Numbered from the stretch's first letter, positions 46,328 to 55,195 are shown. The stretch is DNA of 64,000 bases from Polaribacter dokdonensis (GCF_024362345.1 NZ_CP101505.1:3023454-3087453); one strand, 5' to 3'. Numbers and translations: made by a program. Notes: generated from the sequence alone by a model not told the origin.

Positions 46328-47941
46328 TTATTTTTTTGATTGTTTTAAAGCAGCTTTAATAAAATCTACAAATAATGGATGAGGTTTTAAAACAGTACTT
46401 TTATATTCAGGATGATATTGTACACCTACAAACCAAGGATGGTTTTTTAGCTCCACAACTTCTACTAAACCAGTTTTTGGGTTTATACCTGTAGCTTTTA
46501 ATCCAGCTTCCTCAATTTGTGATAAATATTTGTTGTTAAACTCATATCTATGTCTATGTCTTTCGCTAATTAATTCAGATTTATAAGCGTTGTAAGCTTT
46601 AGAGTCTTTTTTAATTTCACAATCCCAAGCTCCTAAACGCATTGTACCACCTTTTTCAGTTATATTTTTCTGACTATCCATTAAATTAATAACAGGATGC
46701 TTTGCGCTTTTATTCATTTCAGAAGAACTAGCACCTTCTAAATTAAGTACATTTCTGGCAAATTCTATAACTGACATTTGCATACCTAAACAAATACCAA
46801 AAAATGGAATGTTATTTTCTCTAGCGTATTTAACTGCTTTTATTTTTCCTTCAATTCCTCTGTCTCCAAAACCAGGTGCTACAAGAATTCCATTTAAACC
46901 TTCTAATTTCTTTTCTACAGATTTTGGTGATAAGCTTTCAGAATGAATCCATCTTACCTTTACTTTAGTTTCATTAGAAGAACCTGCATGTATAAAAGCT
47001 TCTGTAATAGATTTATAAGAATCTTGTAATTCTATATACTTACCAATTAAACCAATCTCAACTTCAGATTTAGGATTTTTATGTTTCTGTAAAAAGTTAT
47101 TCCACGTTTTTAATGCAGGCTTTTGTTTAGATTCTAATTGAAGTTTCTTTAAAACCACTTCATCTAAACCTTCATCTAGCATTAAATTAGGAACGTCATA
47201 AATAGTTTCAGCATCTATAGATTGTATAACATCTTCTTTTTTAACATTACAGAATAAAGCTAATTTACGTTTAATGTCATCAGAAATTTCATGCTCTGTT
47301 CTACAAACCAAAATATCTGGGCTAACACCACTTTGCATCAACATCTTTACAGAGTGTTGAGTGGGTTTTGTTTTTAATTCACCAGCAGCAGCTAAATAAG
47401 GTACTAATGTTAAATGAATAACAATGGCATTTTCTTCTCCTTTTTCCCAAAGCATTTGTCTTACAGACTCTACATAAGGTAAAGATTCAATATCGCCAAC
47501 TGTTCCACCAATTTCAGTAATTACAATATCATACTCGCCAGTTTCACCTAAAAGTTGAATTCTACGTTTTATTTCATCAGTAATGTGTGGTATAACTTGT
47601 ACAGTTTTACCTAAAAACTCACCTTTTCTTTCTTTGTTAATTACAGATTGATAAATTCTACCTGTAGTAACATTGTTTGCCTGAGAAGTTGGTATGTTTA
47701 AATAACGCTCATAGTGCCCTAAATCTAAGTCAGTTTCTGCACCATCATCAGTAACATAACATTCTCCATGTTCATATGGATTTAATGTTCCTGGGTCTAT
47801 ATTAATGTATGGATCTAATTTTTGAATAGTTACAGAGAAGCCTCTTTCTTGTAGGAGTTTTGCTAATGATGCTGCTATAATTCCTTTTCCAAGTGATGAA
47901 GTTACGCCTCCTGTTACAAAAACGTATTTAGTATTGTGCAT
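46328..47941 (-). CDS. pyrG: CTP synthase
   Basis: The 537-residue enzyme aminates UTP to CTP with glutamine. The amidoligase domain (about 1-265) starts TKYVFVTGGVTSSLGKGI. The glutaminase domain (about 285-537) has the nucleophile Cys in FFGICLGMQMS and the His-Glu pair in GVQYHPEYKS. I start it at the ATG at 47941 (MHNTKY). An upstream in-frame ATG at 47962 is inside the -7 promoter box at 47960-47967 and so cannot be on the mRNA. Confidence 0.95.
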   Translation of the reverse strand: MHNTKYVFVTGGVTSSLGKGIIAASLAKLLQERGFSVTIQKLDPYINIDPGTLNPYEHGECYVTDDGAETDLDLGHYERYLNIPTSQANNVTTGRIYQSVINKERKGEFLGKTVQVIPHITDEIKRRIQLLGETGEYDIVITEIGGTVGDIESLPYVESVRQMLWEKGEENAIVIHLTLVPYLAAAGELKTKPTQHSVKMLMQSGVSPDILVCRTEHEISDDIKRKLALFCNVKKEDVIQSIDAETIYDVPNLMLDEGLDEVVLKKLQLESKQKPALKTWNNFLQKHKNPKSEVEIGLIGKYIELQDSYKSITEAFIHAGSSNETKVKVRWIHSESLSPKSVEKKLEGLNGILVAPGFGDRGIEGKIKAVKYARENNIPFFGICLGMQMSVIEFARNVLNLEGASSSEMNKSAKHPVINLMDSQKNITEKGGTMRLGAWDCEIKKDSKAYNAYKSELISERHRHRYEFNNKYLSQIEEAGLKATGINPKTGLVEVVELKNHPWFVGVQYHPEYKSTVLKPHPLFVDFIKAALKQSKK

Positions 47942-47959
47942 GGTTCTTTTAGGTTTGGG

Positions 47960-47989
47960 CAAAAGTACTAACTCTGTGTTTTATCTCAA
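47960..47989 (-). promoter_or_regulatory. pyrG promoter (TTG-N19-TACTTTTG)
   Basis: On the minus strand, TTG at 47989-47987 is followed after exactly 19 bases by TACTTTTG at 47967-47960, a full match to the Bacteroidetes housekeeping consensus. It sets transcription start near 47954, just upstream of the ATG at 47941, giving a leader of about a dozen bases. Confidence 0.75.
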
Positions 47990-48047
47990 ATAAAAAGATG
48001 CATTATTGTAAAATTATTTTTGGAACAACTTTTGATATAAAGAGAGG

Positions 48048-48710
48048 ATGAGAAAAATATTATTTTGTGTAGTAATTTTATTGTTTAGTAGGTGTACTTT
48101 TCTATTTCCAAAACACTTTGATCGCAAACCAGCAAGTTTTATGATAGAAGATCTTTGGTTTACCTCTCAGTTAGATAAAAATCCGAATGCAAAGTATTTA
48201 GTTAGTACTACTCAAGAATCTCATTTTGCAAAAAGTGGTGATTTATACAATCAACAATTGATCGATTTTTTTAAAGATGAATTATCGCAAGAAATTTATG
48301 ATAAATCAAATTATAAAGATGCATCAGGCAAAATGATTGTTCCAGTTGTTTTAGATTACAACTTGCCAAAAGAATATAAAGCCTTATTTCAACAGAAAAC
48401 AGATATAGATTATGTGGTATTAACTAAAATTTTAAGTGCTAATGAAATTAATAATTCTAACTTAAGTAATTACAAGCATTTAAAATATAGAAGTAACCTT
48501 TTAGCAGGTTCTGTGGTGTTTTTAAAGATTATAGATGTTAAAAACAATACTACAGCTTTAGAAATTAGTTGTAAAAGTGCTGTTTATGACGATTTAGATT
48601 TTAATTTTGAAACTAATTCTTATGAAGATGATGGTAAAATAGCAACTCATAAGAGCGAAGATCAGCTAATAAAGAAGTGTTTTAAAAGAATTTTTAAAAG
48701 GATTAAATAA
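48048..48710 (+). CDS. Putative lipoprotein of unknown function
   Basis: The 220-residue product has a hydrophobic leader and a plausible lipobox (MRKILFCVVILLFSRC, Cys at 16). The remainder is a mixed alpha/beta domain with no recognised family. The basic C-terminal end (KKCFKRIFKRIK) is odd for a lipoprotein domain. It is divergent from pyrG and upstream of the rpmH promoter, so it is probably monocistronic. Confidence 0.65.
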   Translation: MRKILFCVVILLFSRCTFLFPKHFDRKPASFMIEDLWFTSQLDKNPNAKYLVSTTQESHFAKSGDLYNQQLIDFFKDELSQEIYDKSNYKDASGKMIVPVVLDYNLPKEYKALFQQKTDIDYVVLTKILSANEINNSNLSNYKHLKYRSNLLAGSVVFLKIIDVKNNTTALEISCKSAVYDDLDFNFETNSYEDDGKIATHKSEDQLIKKCFKRIFKRIK

Positions 48711-48735
48711 TTTTTTATTTTTTTTCAAATAGTAT

Positions 48736-48765
48736 TTGTCAAAAATAAAAACAGTTGTATATTTG
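48736..48765 (+). promoter_or_regulatory. rpmH promoter (TTG-N19-TATATTTG)
   Basis: TTG at 48736-48738 and TATATTTG at 48758-48765, separated by 19 bases, are an exact match to the Bacteroidetes sigma-A consensus. It lies 72 bases upstream of the rpmH ATG. Confidence 0.78.
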
Positions 48766-48837
48766 CACACGCTTTTAATAAGGTGATAATCTTATAGCGA
48801 AAAGAAATAATTAAGAAGATTTTTAAAAATACAGATA

Positions 48838-48999
48838 ATGCCAAAAAGAACGTATCAACCATCAAAGAGAAAGAGAAGAAACAAACACGGTTTCATGGAA
48901 AGAATGGCTTCTGCTAATGGTAGAAAGGTATTAGCACGTAGAAGAGCTAAAGGAAGAAAGAAATTATCTGTTTCATCTGAAGCAAGACCAAAAAGATAA
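48838..48999 (+). CDS. rpmH: 50S ribosomal protein L34
   Basis: The 53-codon gene was read directly: [20 protein letters not shown], then [20 protein letters not shown] and [13 protein letters not shown]. It has all hallmarks of bacterial L34, with a short basic C-terminal tail. It has its own promoter upstream and an intrinsic terminator 25 bases downstream. Unlike many bacteria it is not next to rnpA or dnaA here; carB follows. Confidence 0.97.
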   Translation: MPKRTYQPSKRKRRNKHGFMERMASANGRKVLARRRAKGRKKLSVSSEARPKR

Positions 49000-49023
49000 A
49001 TGATTAACAATTGTTAATATATT

Positions 49024-49049
49024 AGGTGTTACTTTTTTAAGTAACACCT
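49024..49049 (+). terminator. Intrinsic terminator after rpmH
   Basis: A perfect 11-bp stem AGGTGTTACTT / AAGTAACACCT with a four-T loop and a run of seven or more T after it. It isolates rpmH from carB. Confidence 0.88.
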
Positions 49050-49106
49050 TTTTTTATACCCAAACCCTAACTATTTTTGTAAAACTAATAAATACAACAA
49101 CTTACA

Positions 49107-51962
49107 ATGCCAAAAAGAAAAGACCTCAAATCAATTTTAATTATAGGATCTGGACCTATTGTTATTGGTCAAGCTTGCGAATTCGATTATTCTGGTTCAC
49201 AATCTTTACGTTCTTTAAGAGAAGATGGTATAGAAACTATCTTAATTAATTCGAATCCTGCAACTATCATGACAGACCCATCAATGGCAGATCATGTGTA
49301 TTTGTTGCCTTTAACTACAAAATCTATTATTCAAATATTAAAAGAGCATCCTCAAATTGATGCTGTTTTACCAACAATGGGTGGTCAAACTGCATTAAAT
49401 CTTTGTATTGAAGCAGATGACAAAGGTATTTGGGCAGATTTTAATGTAAAGATGATTGGTGTAGATATTAATGCCATTAATGTTACAGAAGATAGAGAAC
49501 AGTTTAGAGAATTAATGGGTAAGATTGGGGTTGCAATGGCTCCTCAAGAAACAGCGACTTCTTTCTTAAAAGGTAAAGAAATTGCACAACGTTTTGGTTT
49601 TCCATTAGTAATTCGTTCTTCATATACTTTAGGAGGTGCAGGTGCATCAATTGTATATGAGCCAGAAGATTTTGATGAATTATTAAGTAGAGGTTTAGAA
49701 GCATCTCCAATTCATGAGGTGATGATTGATAAAGCCATGATGGGTTGGAAAGAGTATGAATTAGAGTTGTTAAGAGATAAAAATGATAACGTTGTTATTA
49801 TTTGTTCTATCGAAAACATGGATCCAATGGGTATTCATACAGGAGATTCTATTACAGTTGCTCCTGCAATGACTTTATCCGACAAAACCTACCAAAAAAT
49901 GCGTGATATGGCTATACATATGATGCGTTCTATAGGTGATTTTGAAGGTGGATGTAATGTGCAGTTTGCAGTTTCTCCAGACGAAAAAGAAGAAATTATT
50001 GCTATTGAAATTAATCCAAGAGTTTCTCGTTCATCAGCTTTAGCTTCTAAGGCAACAGGTTATCCTATTGCAAAAGTAGCTACAAAGTTAGCCATTGGTT
50101 ATACTTTAGATGAATTAGAAAACGGAATTACTAAATCTACATCTGCTTTATTTGAGCCAACATTAGACTATGTTATTGTAAAAATTCCACGTTGGAACTT
50201 TGATAAATTTGAAGGTTCAGATAGAACTTTAGGTTTACAGATGAAAGCTGTAGGTGAAGTAATGGGTATTGGACGTTCTTTTCAAGAAGCGTTGCACAAA
50301 GCCACTCAATCTTTAGAAATAAAAAGAAATGGTTTAGGAGCAGATGGTAAAGGTTATACCAACTACAATCAAATTATAGAAAAATTAACCAACGCAAGTT
50401 GGGATAGAGTATTTGCAATTTACGATGCAATTGCAATGGGAATTCCTCTAAGTAAAATTTACGATATCACAAAAATAGACATGTGGTATTTAAAACAATA
50501 TGAAGAGTTATTTCAGTTGCAAAAAGAAATTTCTACTTATACTATAGATACTATTGAAAGAGATTTATTGCTAGAAGCAAAACAAAAAGGATATGGAGAT
50601 AGACAAATAGCACATATGTTAGATTGTCTAGAAAGTGAAGTATATAATAAAAGAGAAGAGCTTAAAGTTCAAAGAGTTTACAAGTTAGTTGATACTTGTG
50701 CAGCAGAATTTACGGCAAAAACACCTTATTATTATTCAACTTTCGAAAATGAAATAGAAACTGCAGATGGAGAAATTACCATTGCAAACGAAAGTATTGT
50801 TTCAGATAGAAAAAAAGTAATTGTTTTAGGTTCTGGGCCAAACAGAATTGGGCAAGGAATTGAGTTCGATTATTGTTGTGTACATGGGGTTTTGGCAGCT
50901 GCAGAATGTGGTTATGAAACTATTATGATTAACTGTAATCCTGAAACTGTTTCTACTGATTTTGATACAGCAGATAAATTATATTTTGAACCTGTTTTCT
51001 GGGAGCATATTTATGACATTATTCGTCATGAAAAACCAGAAGGAGTAATTGTACAATTAGGAGGACAAACTGCTTTAAAATTAGCAGAGAAACTTACTAA
51101 ATACGGAATTAAGATAATTGGTACTTCTTTTGAAGCATTAGATATTGCAGAAGATAGAGGTAGATTCTCATCAATGTTAAAAGAAAATAACATTCCTTAT
51201 CCAGAATTTGGTATTGCAGAAACTGCAGATGAGGCTTTAACTTTAGCAGATCAATTAAACTTTCCAATATTAGTAAGGCCTTCTTATGTTTTGGGTGGTC
51301 AAGGAATGAAAATTGTTATCAATAAAGAAGAACTAGTAGAACATGTTGTTGATTTATTAGGTAGAATGCCAGGTAATAAATTATTACTAGATCATTATTT
51401 AGATGGTGCAATAGAAGCTGAAGCTGATGCAATTTGTGATGCAGATGGTAATGTGTATATCATAGGAATTATGGAGCACATAGAACCTTGTGGAATACAT
51501 TCAGGTGATTCTAATGCAACTTTGCCAGCATTTAACTTGGGTGAATTTGTAATGCAACAAATTAAAGATCATACACATACAATTGCAAGAGCTTTAAAAA
51601 CTGTTGGTTTAATAAACATTCAGTTTGCTATTAAAGATGATGTAGTTTATATTATTGAAGCAAACCCAAGAGCCTCTAGAACTGTGCCTTTTATAGCAAA
51701 AGCGTATAAAGAACCTTATGTAAATTATGCAACAAAGGTAATGTTAGGCGAAAAGAAGGTAACTGATTTCGATTTTAATCCGCAGTTAGATGGCTTTGCA
51801 ATTAAGCAACCAGTATTCTCATTTAATAAGTTTCCAAATGTAAATAAGAAACTAGGACCAGAGATGAAATCGACAGGAGAAAGTATATTATTTATTGATA
51901 GTTTAAAAGACGATGAATTTTACGATTTATATTCAAGACGTAAAATGTATTTAAATAAATAA
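49107..51962 (+). CDS. carB: Carbamoyl-phosphate synthase large subunit, lacking the allosteric domain
   Basis: The 951-residue synthetase has both ATP-grasp halves: first half GSGPIVIGQACEFDYSG and ATP site SYTLGGAGASIVYE, second half GSGPNRIGQGIEFDYCC and SYVLGGQGMKIVI. It ends shortly after LGPEMKSTGE with DLYSRRKMYLNK. The E. coli protein (1073 residues) continues there into an MGS-like allosteric domain that binds UMP, IMP and ornithine, and that domain is absent. It makes carbamoyl phosphate for pyrimidines and arginine. The small subunit carA is not in the window. Confidence 0.95.
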   Translation: MPKRKDLKSILIIGSGPIVIGQACEFDYSGSQSLRSLREDGIETILINSNPATIMTDPSMADHVYLLPLTTKSIIQILKEHPQIDAVLPTMGGQTALNLCIEADDKGIWADFNVKMIGVDINAINVTEDREQFRELMGKIGVAMAPQETATSFLKGKEIAQRFGFPLVIRSSYTLGGAGASIVYEPEDFDELLSRGLEASPIHEVMIDKAMMGWKEYELELLRDKNDNVVIICSIENMDPMGIHTGDSITVAPAMTLSDKTYQKMRDMAIHMMRSIGDFEGGCNVQFAVSPDEKEEIIAIEINPRVSRSSALASKATGYPIAKVATKLAIGYTLDELENGITKSTSALFEPTLDYVIVKIPRWNFDKFEGSDRTLGLQMKAVGEVMGIGRSFQEALHKATQSLEIKRNGLGADGKGYTNYNQIIEKLTNASWDRVFAIYDAIAMGIPLSKIYDITKIDMWYLKQYEELFQLQKEISTYTIDTIERDLLLEAKQKGYGDRQIAHMLDCLESEVYNKREELKVQRVYKLVDTCAAEFTAKTPYYYSTFENEIETADGEITIANESIVSDRKKVIVLGSGPNRIGQGIEFDYCCVHGVLAAAECGYETIMINCNPETVSTDFDTADKLYFEPVFWEHIYDIIRHEKPEGVIVQLGGQTALKLAEKLTKYGIKIIGTSFEALDIAEDRGRFSSMLKENNIPYPEFGIAETADEALTLADQLNFPILVRPSYVLGGQGMKIVINKEELVEHVVDLLGRMPGNKLLLDHYLDGAIEAEADAICDADGNVYIIGIMEHIEPCGIHSGDSNATLPAFNLGEFVMQQIKDHTHTIARALKTVGLINIQFAIKDDVVYIIEANPRASRTVPFIAKAYKEPYVNYATKVMLGEKKVTDFDFNPQLDGFAIKQPVFSFNKFPNVNKKLGPEMKSTGESILFIDSLKDDEFYDLYSRRKMYLNK

Positions 51963-51982
51963 TACGTTTATTATTATACTTT

Positions 51983-52011
51983 AAAAGCCAATGAATTTTT
52001 CATTGGCTTTT
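51983..52011. terminator. Bidirectional terminator between carB and the DUF5777 gene
   Basis: A perfect 13-bp stem AAAAGCCAATGAA / TTCATTGGCTTTT with a TTT loop between convergent genes; T-rich flanks on both sides allow it to serve both. Confidence 0.85.
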
Positions 52012-52012
52012 T

Positions 52013-52912
52013 TTATTTTAGTTTGTTCTTCTTAGTGTGCAGTACAAACGTGGCATTAAAACCAAAGTGAAAGTTACCATCTTTAGCATTAAAATTATTT
52101 CTAGTTTGCGTAATAAAAGTATCTTCAGCAAAATTTCTAGCATTTGTCATTTGAAATTGGAGTAATAAATGACTTAACTCCCAATTAACGCCAACCATAA
52201 AGGCATTATAGGTTTCTATAGATTTTAAAGGATTTGCAACCAAATAATATTCAGAAACAATAGAGGCATGATTGCTAATTTTATGTCTACCACCAAAACC
52301 AATTGCAAATTGATTATTAGGGTCGTCTGTAGTGTCATTATTTTCTCTTCTTATATAAGTTGGCGCAATTTGTAATGATAAGTTAGCATTAAATTTTCTC
52401 GCAATTAAAACCTGACTTGTAAAAGAGTATTTATTTTCAGAGCTGCTAGGTTGATATAAATTAGAACTTGTATTTTCTAAAGATCTATGAGTAATGGTTT
52501 GCAATAAGGTAATGCTTAGAGGTCTTTTTTTATTTTGATGTAGTAATTTGTATTTTATAAAACCGTCTGCAATCTCATCATGATCTTCATAACCAATACC
52601 AAAGCTTAAAATATCTGTAAACGAATAAGTTAATCCATATCTTCTACTTACAACATCAGCTAAAAAACGTTGCCCTTCAAAATTAGGAATGTTCCAATAT
52701 CTATTATATAAAGAAATCTCTAAAGCACCCTTTTTTCTAGTTTCAACAGAATGACCTAACCCAATTCTAGTTGTTTTAAATGTGGCTATAGTATTTGTAG
52801 TTTCATCAGGAAACTCTTTATTTAATTGATTTAATAAATCTTGAGCAAATGAGTTGTAGTTGCTTAACAAGAAAAACAAAAAACCAAGTAGTGTTATTTT
52901 ATTATTCTTCAT
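52013..52912 (-). CDS. DUF5777 beta-barrel protein, leftward module copy
   Basis: The 299-residue product starts at the ATG at 52912 (MKNNKITLLGFLFFLL, signal peptide cut after SFAQ). The mature part opens with TFKTTRIGLGHSVETRKKGA, the DUF5777 marker, and continues as alternating amphipathic strands ending FGFNATFVLH, as for an outer membrane beta-barrel. It is the last gene of the leftward OB-YceI-DUF5777 operon, overlapping the YceI gene. Its paralog at 56566-57432 shares the T-R-I...GHSVE-R core. Function is unknown. Confidence 0.82.
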   Translation of the reverse strand: MKNNKITLLGFLFFLLSNYNSFAQDLLNQLNKEFPDETTNTIATFKTTRIGLGHSVETRKKGALEISLYNRYWNIPNFEGQRFLADVVSRRYGLTYSFTDILSFGIGYEDHDEIADGFIKYKLLHQNKKRPLSITLLQTITHRSLENTSSNLYQPSSSENKYSFTSQVLIARKFNANLSLQIAPTYIRRENNDTTDDPNNQFAIGFGGRHKISNHASIVSEYYLVANPLKSIETYNAFMVGVNWELSHLLLQFQMTNARNFAEDTFITQTRNNFNAKDGNFHFGFNATFVLHTKKNKLK

Positions 52913-53450
52913 AAGATTGGTATTTAAAATCAAAATTTACTAAAATAGTTTTGGCAATATTACTAGCTAGAATTGGTGGAATCTGAATTTGAAAATCATT
53001 TACATTTATTTTGAAGTCACCAAATATGTTATACTTGCCATTTATATTTTCAATATTAGCTTTAATTTCTACAGGTTTTGTAATTCCATGAATGGTTAAA
53101 TTACCACGAATAATTCTAGTTTGACTCTCTGTTTTACTAGCATCAAAATCTATGATAGTGCCTACAAAATTAGCTTTTGGATACATGTCAGACTCAATAT
53201 AAGCCTCATTAAAATGCTCATACATCAAATCTTTTTTAAATACAAAAGCACGCATTAACATGCTTATAGCAATTTCATTTTTATCAATATCTAAAATGCT
53301 TAAGACTTGGTTGTTTTTTGCTTCAATATTTTCTGCAGAAGTATAAGAGAAAAAAGTAACCTGACCTTGCCTAGCAATAAACTGATTTTTGTTTGTATCA
53401 GTTTTAGCTAAAGTCGCAAATAAAATCAGAAACAGTAATAATTTATTCAT
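52902..53450 (-). CDS. YceI-like lipid-binding protein, leftward module copy
   Basis: The 182-residue product has an N-terminal signal (MNKLLLFLILFATLA). The single lipocalin-like YceI domain shows GQVTFFSYTSAENIEAKNNQ, MYPKANFVGTIIDF and GNLTIHGITKPVEI. Structurally known YceI proteins bind polyisoprenoids or fatty-acid-like ligands in the periplasm. It overlaps both the DUF5777 gene (11 bases) and the OB-fold gene (8 bases). It is clearly paralogous to the gene at 56015, sharing NNQVLSI, EHFNE and ESD-YPKA. Confidence 0.87.
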   Translation of the reverse strand: MNKLLLFLILFATLAKTDTNKNQFIARQGQVTFFSYTSAENIEAKNNQVLSILDIDKNEIAISMLMRAFVFKKDLMYEHFNEAYIESDMYPKANFVGTIIDFDASKTESQTRIIRGNLTIHGITKPVEIKANIENINGKYNIFGDFKINVNDFQIQIPPILASNIAKTILVNFDFKYQSYEE

Positions 53451-53880
53451 TTGGTGTTAGTTCTATGGAACAATTTAGCAGAATTACATCTTTTAAAAAA
53501 CCTTTGCAAATACCTTTTACACGTATTTTTTGATTTTTTTGTACTTGATTAAATTCAGTCGTGAAATTAGGGTTAATATCGCAAATAATTCCAAAAGATT
53601 TATTTTTGCTGGCTAAAATAATGGTGTTTCTATTGTTTAATAGCGTAGTTTCCTCAACATAACCAGTAACTTCAATAATTTTTCCTGCATATATTTTATT
53701 TGATTTTTCTTCATCAATTAAATATGCATTAATAAGATCATTGGAATTTAAAACCAACTCAGGAACCTTATTTCTTAAATTTTCAGTTTGTACACTCTTA
53801 GCAGGGGTATAAGCATATTTAATTACAAACATTATTAATAATAATGCAGCTATAAAGAATATGTACTTTTTTGTTTTCAT
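53443..53880 (-). CDS. OB-fold (tRNA_anti-like) membrane-anchored protein, leftward copy
   Basis: The 145-residue product has an N-terminal membrane anchor (YIFFIAALLLIMFVIKYAY) and an OB-fold domain at about 60-140 with KIIEVTGYVEETTLLNN and KIRVKGICKGFLKDVILLNC. It matches the tRNA_anti-like family, in which the name reflects fold and not tRNA binding. The domain is expected outside the cytoplasm. It is the first gene of the leftward operon and is paralogous to 55592-56011 (shared VKGIC-G-L-DV). Confidence 0.82.
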   Translation of the reverse strand: MKTKKYIFFIAALLLIMFVIKYAYTPAKSVQTENLRNKVPELVLNSNDLINAYLIDEEKSNKIYAGKIIEVTGYVEETTLLNNRNTIILASKNKSFGIICDINPNFTTEFNQVQKNQKIRVKGICKGFLKDVILLNCSIELTPNE

Positions 53881-53929
53881 GCTCTTGCTAAATTAATAAG
53901 AATGTAAGTTTCTTATGTAAAAATTTAAG

Positions 53930-53960
53930 TAAAAAGGAAATATTAGCTTTAAAGCCGAAT
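53930..53960 (-). promoter_or_regulatory. Candidate LytTR operator upstream of the leftward module
   Basis: On the minus strand a proximal site TTTCCTTTTTA (53940-53930) is preceded, exactly 20 bases upstream, by a weaker ATTCGGCTTTA (53960-53950). The proximal site matches those upstream of the rightward module (TTTCCTNTTTA) at 10 of 11 positions, and the following CTTA is shared too. It lies 49 bases before the OB-fold start codon. Confidence 0.5.
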
Positions 53961-54014
53961 AAAATCTGAAGCTATAACTAAGAATAATATTATCTTGTTC
54001 ATTTTTAATATCAT

Positions 54015-55097
54015 ATGAAAAAAGACAAACTTTATTTATTTACTTTTATATCTATAGCACTTATTTTTCTTTTGGGATCCATTTTTATATCTCAATTTTT
54101 AATTAAGGCAAGTGCAAAGCAACTAATAGAAGTACAGGTTGAATCTGCAAAAAGAGAGGTGAATGAAATAGCAGATTTTATAAACTTTCAATTAGAGAAT
54201 GGTATTTCTAAACAGAATAGTATTGAAAGAATCCAGGAAAGCTTAGCAAATAGTAAGGCTGATACTTGGTTTATAAGCTTATTTAATTGGAGTGGAACTG
54301 AAGTTGCAAATCCTAATAAATTGAATGTTGGGCAACCTTTAAATTCTAATGAGAAATTGTTGGCTTCTTTGGTTGGGCAAAACTATTCAGATGAGTTTTA
54401 TGATATTTTAACGAGTAACACAGATGCCAAATCTGAGGTTATTTACATTTCTCCTGTTAAAAATTCTGATTTAATTGTAGCAGCCAATGTAGATATTAAA
54501 AATGTAAGAACTCAGTTATCGGTTTTAAAATCAGATTTTTATCTTATATTTTTTATAATGGGTATTTTAATAACGCTCCTAACATTTTTGGTAGTTCGTT
54601 ATTTAGGTAGTGCTTATGAAAAACACTTAGAAGCAAAATATGCTTCTCTTACTTCAGAAGTTTTAAATCTATCTAAACTAAATGCAGATTTAGTTTCTTA
54701 CAAAGAAAAAGTGGTTGAAGAGCCTGTTGTAAATAGTTCTGAAGATAATTTAGAACAGGAGAAAAAAAGAATTTTAACCTATATTAGAAACGAGTTAGTA
54801 CCTATTGCTATAGCAGATATTGCTTATGTTTATACAGAAAATACAATTACCTATGTAGTTTGTTTTGATGGTAAAAAATCTACAACCAATATGAGTTTAG
54901 ATGATATTTATAATAATTTCGATCCTACCTTATTCTTTAGAGCAAACAGACAATTTATTATAAGTATAGCTGCCATAGATAAGATTATTAAGTATGGTAA
55001 AAGTCAACTAAAAATACTTTTGCAATCTAAAACTTCTGAAGAAATAATTATAAGTAAAAATAAAGCAGCTGAGTTTAAGCAATGGCTAAATATGTAG
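54015..55097 (+). CDS. Membrane-bound sensor-regulator with LytTR DNA-binding domain
   Basis: The 360-residue one-component regulator has a membrane helix at about 6-30 and an extracytoplasmic sensor region at about 31-175 (Cache-like length, containing ADTWFISLFNWSGTEVANP). A second helix lies at about 178-198, a coiled linker at about 215-255, and a C-terminal LytTR domain at about 260-358 (IADIAYVYTENTITYVVCFD, FFRANRQFIISIAAIDKI). There is no kinase or receiver domain. It lies between two paralogous modules, each preceded by the same repeat pair, making it their likely activator. The signal sensed is unknown. Confidence 0.88.
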   Translation: MKKDKLYLFTFISIALIFLLGSIFISQFLIKASAKQLIEVQVESAKREVNEIADFINFQLENGISKQNSIERIQESLANSKADTWFISLFNWSGTEVANPNKLNVGQPLNSNEKLLASLVGQNYSDEFYDILTSNTDAKSEVIYISPVKNSDLIVAANVDIKNVRTQLSVLKSDFYLIFFIMGILITLLTFLVVRYLGSAYEKHLEAKYASLTSEVLNLSKLNADLVSYKEKVVEEPVVNSSEDNLEQEKKRILTYIRNELVPIAIADIAYVYTENTITYVVCFDGKKSTTNMSLDDIYNNFDPTLFFRANRQFIISIAAIDKIIKYGKSQLKILLQSKTSEEIIISKNKAAEFKQWLNM

Positions 55098-55134
55098 TTT
55101 TTTGTCTGAACTAGTGTTTTTTTGATGGCTAATT

Positions 55135-55165
55135 TTTCCTGTTTAAGCATTTTATTTCCTCTTTA
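55135..55165 (+). promoter_or_regulatory. Candidate LytTR operator upstream of the rightward module
   Basis: Two direct copies, TTTCCTGTTTA (55135-55145) and TTTCCTCTTTA (55155-55165), 10 of 11 identical and exactly 20 bases apart, about two helical turns. The second ends 30 bases before the putative -7 box at 55196. LytTR regulators bind paired direct repeats with this sort of spacing. Assignment to this regulator is inference. Confidence 0.6.
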
Positions 55166-55195
55166 CTTACTCTTCTGAATCATTTTTAAATATAA

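Noticed and set aside
53944-53974. Inverted repeat TAGCTT / AAGCTA in the divergent spacer
   Set aside because: It is a 6-bp repeat with a 19-base gap in AT-rich DNA, easily chance. It overlaps the better-supported direct repeat.
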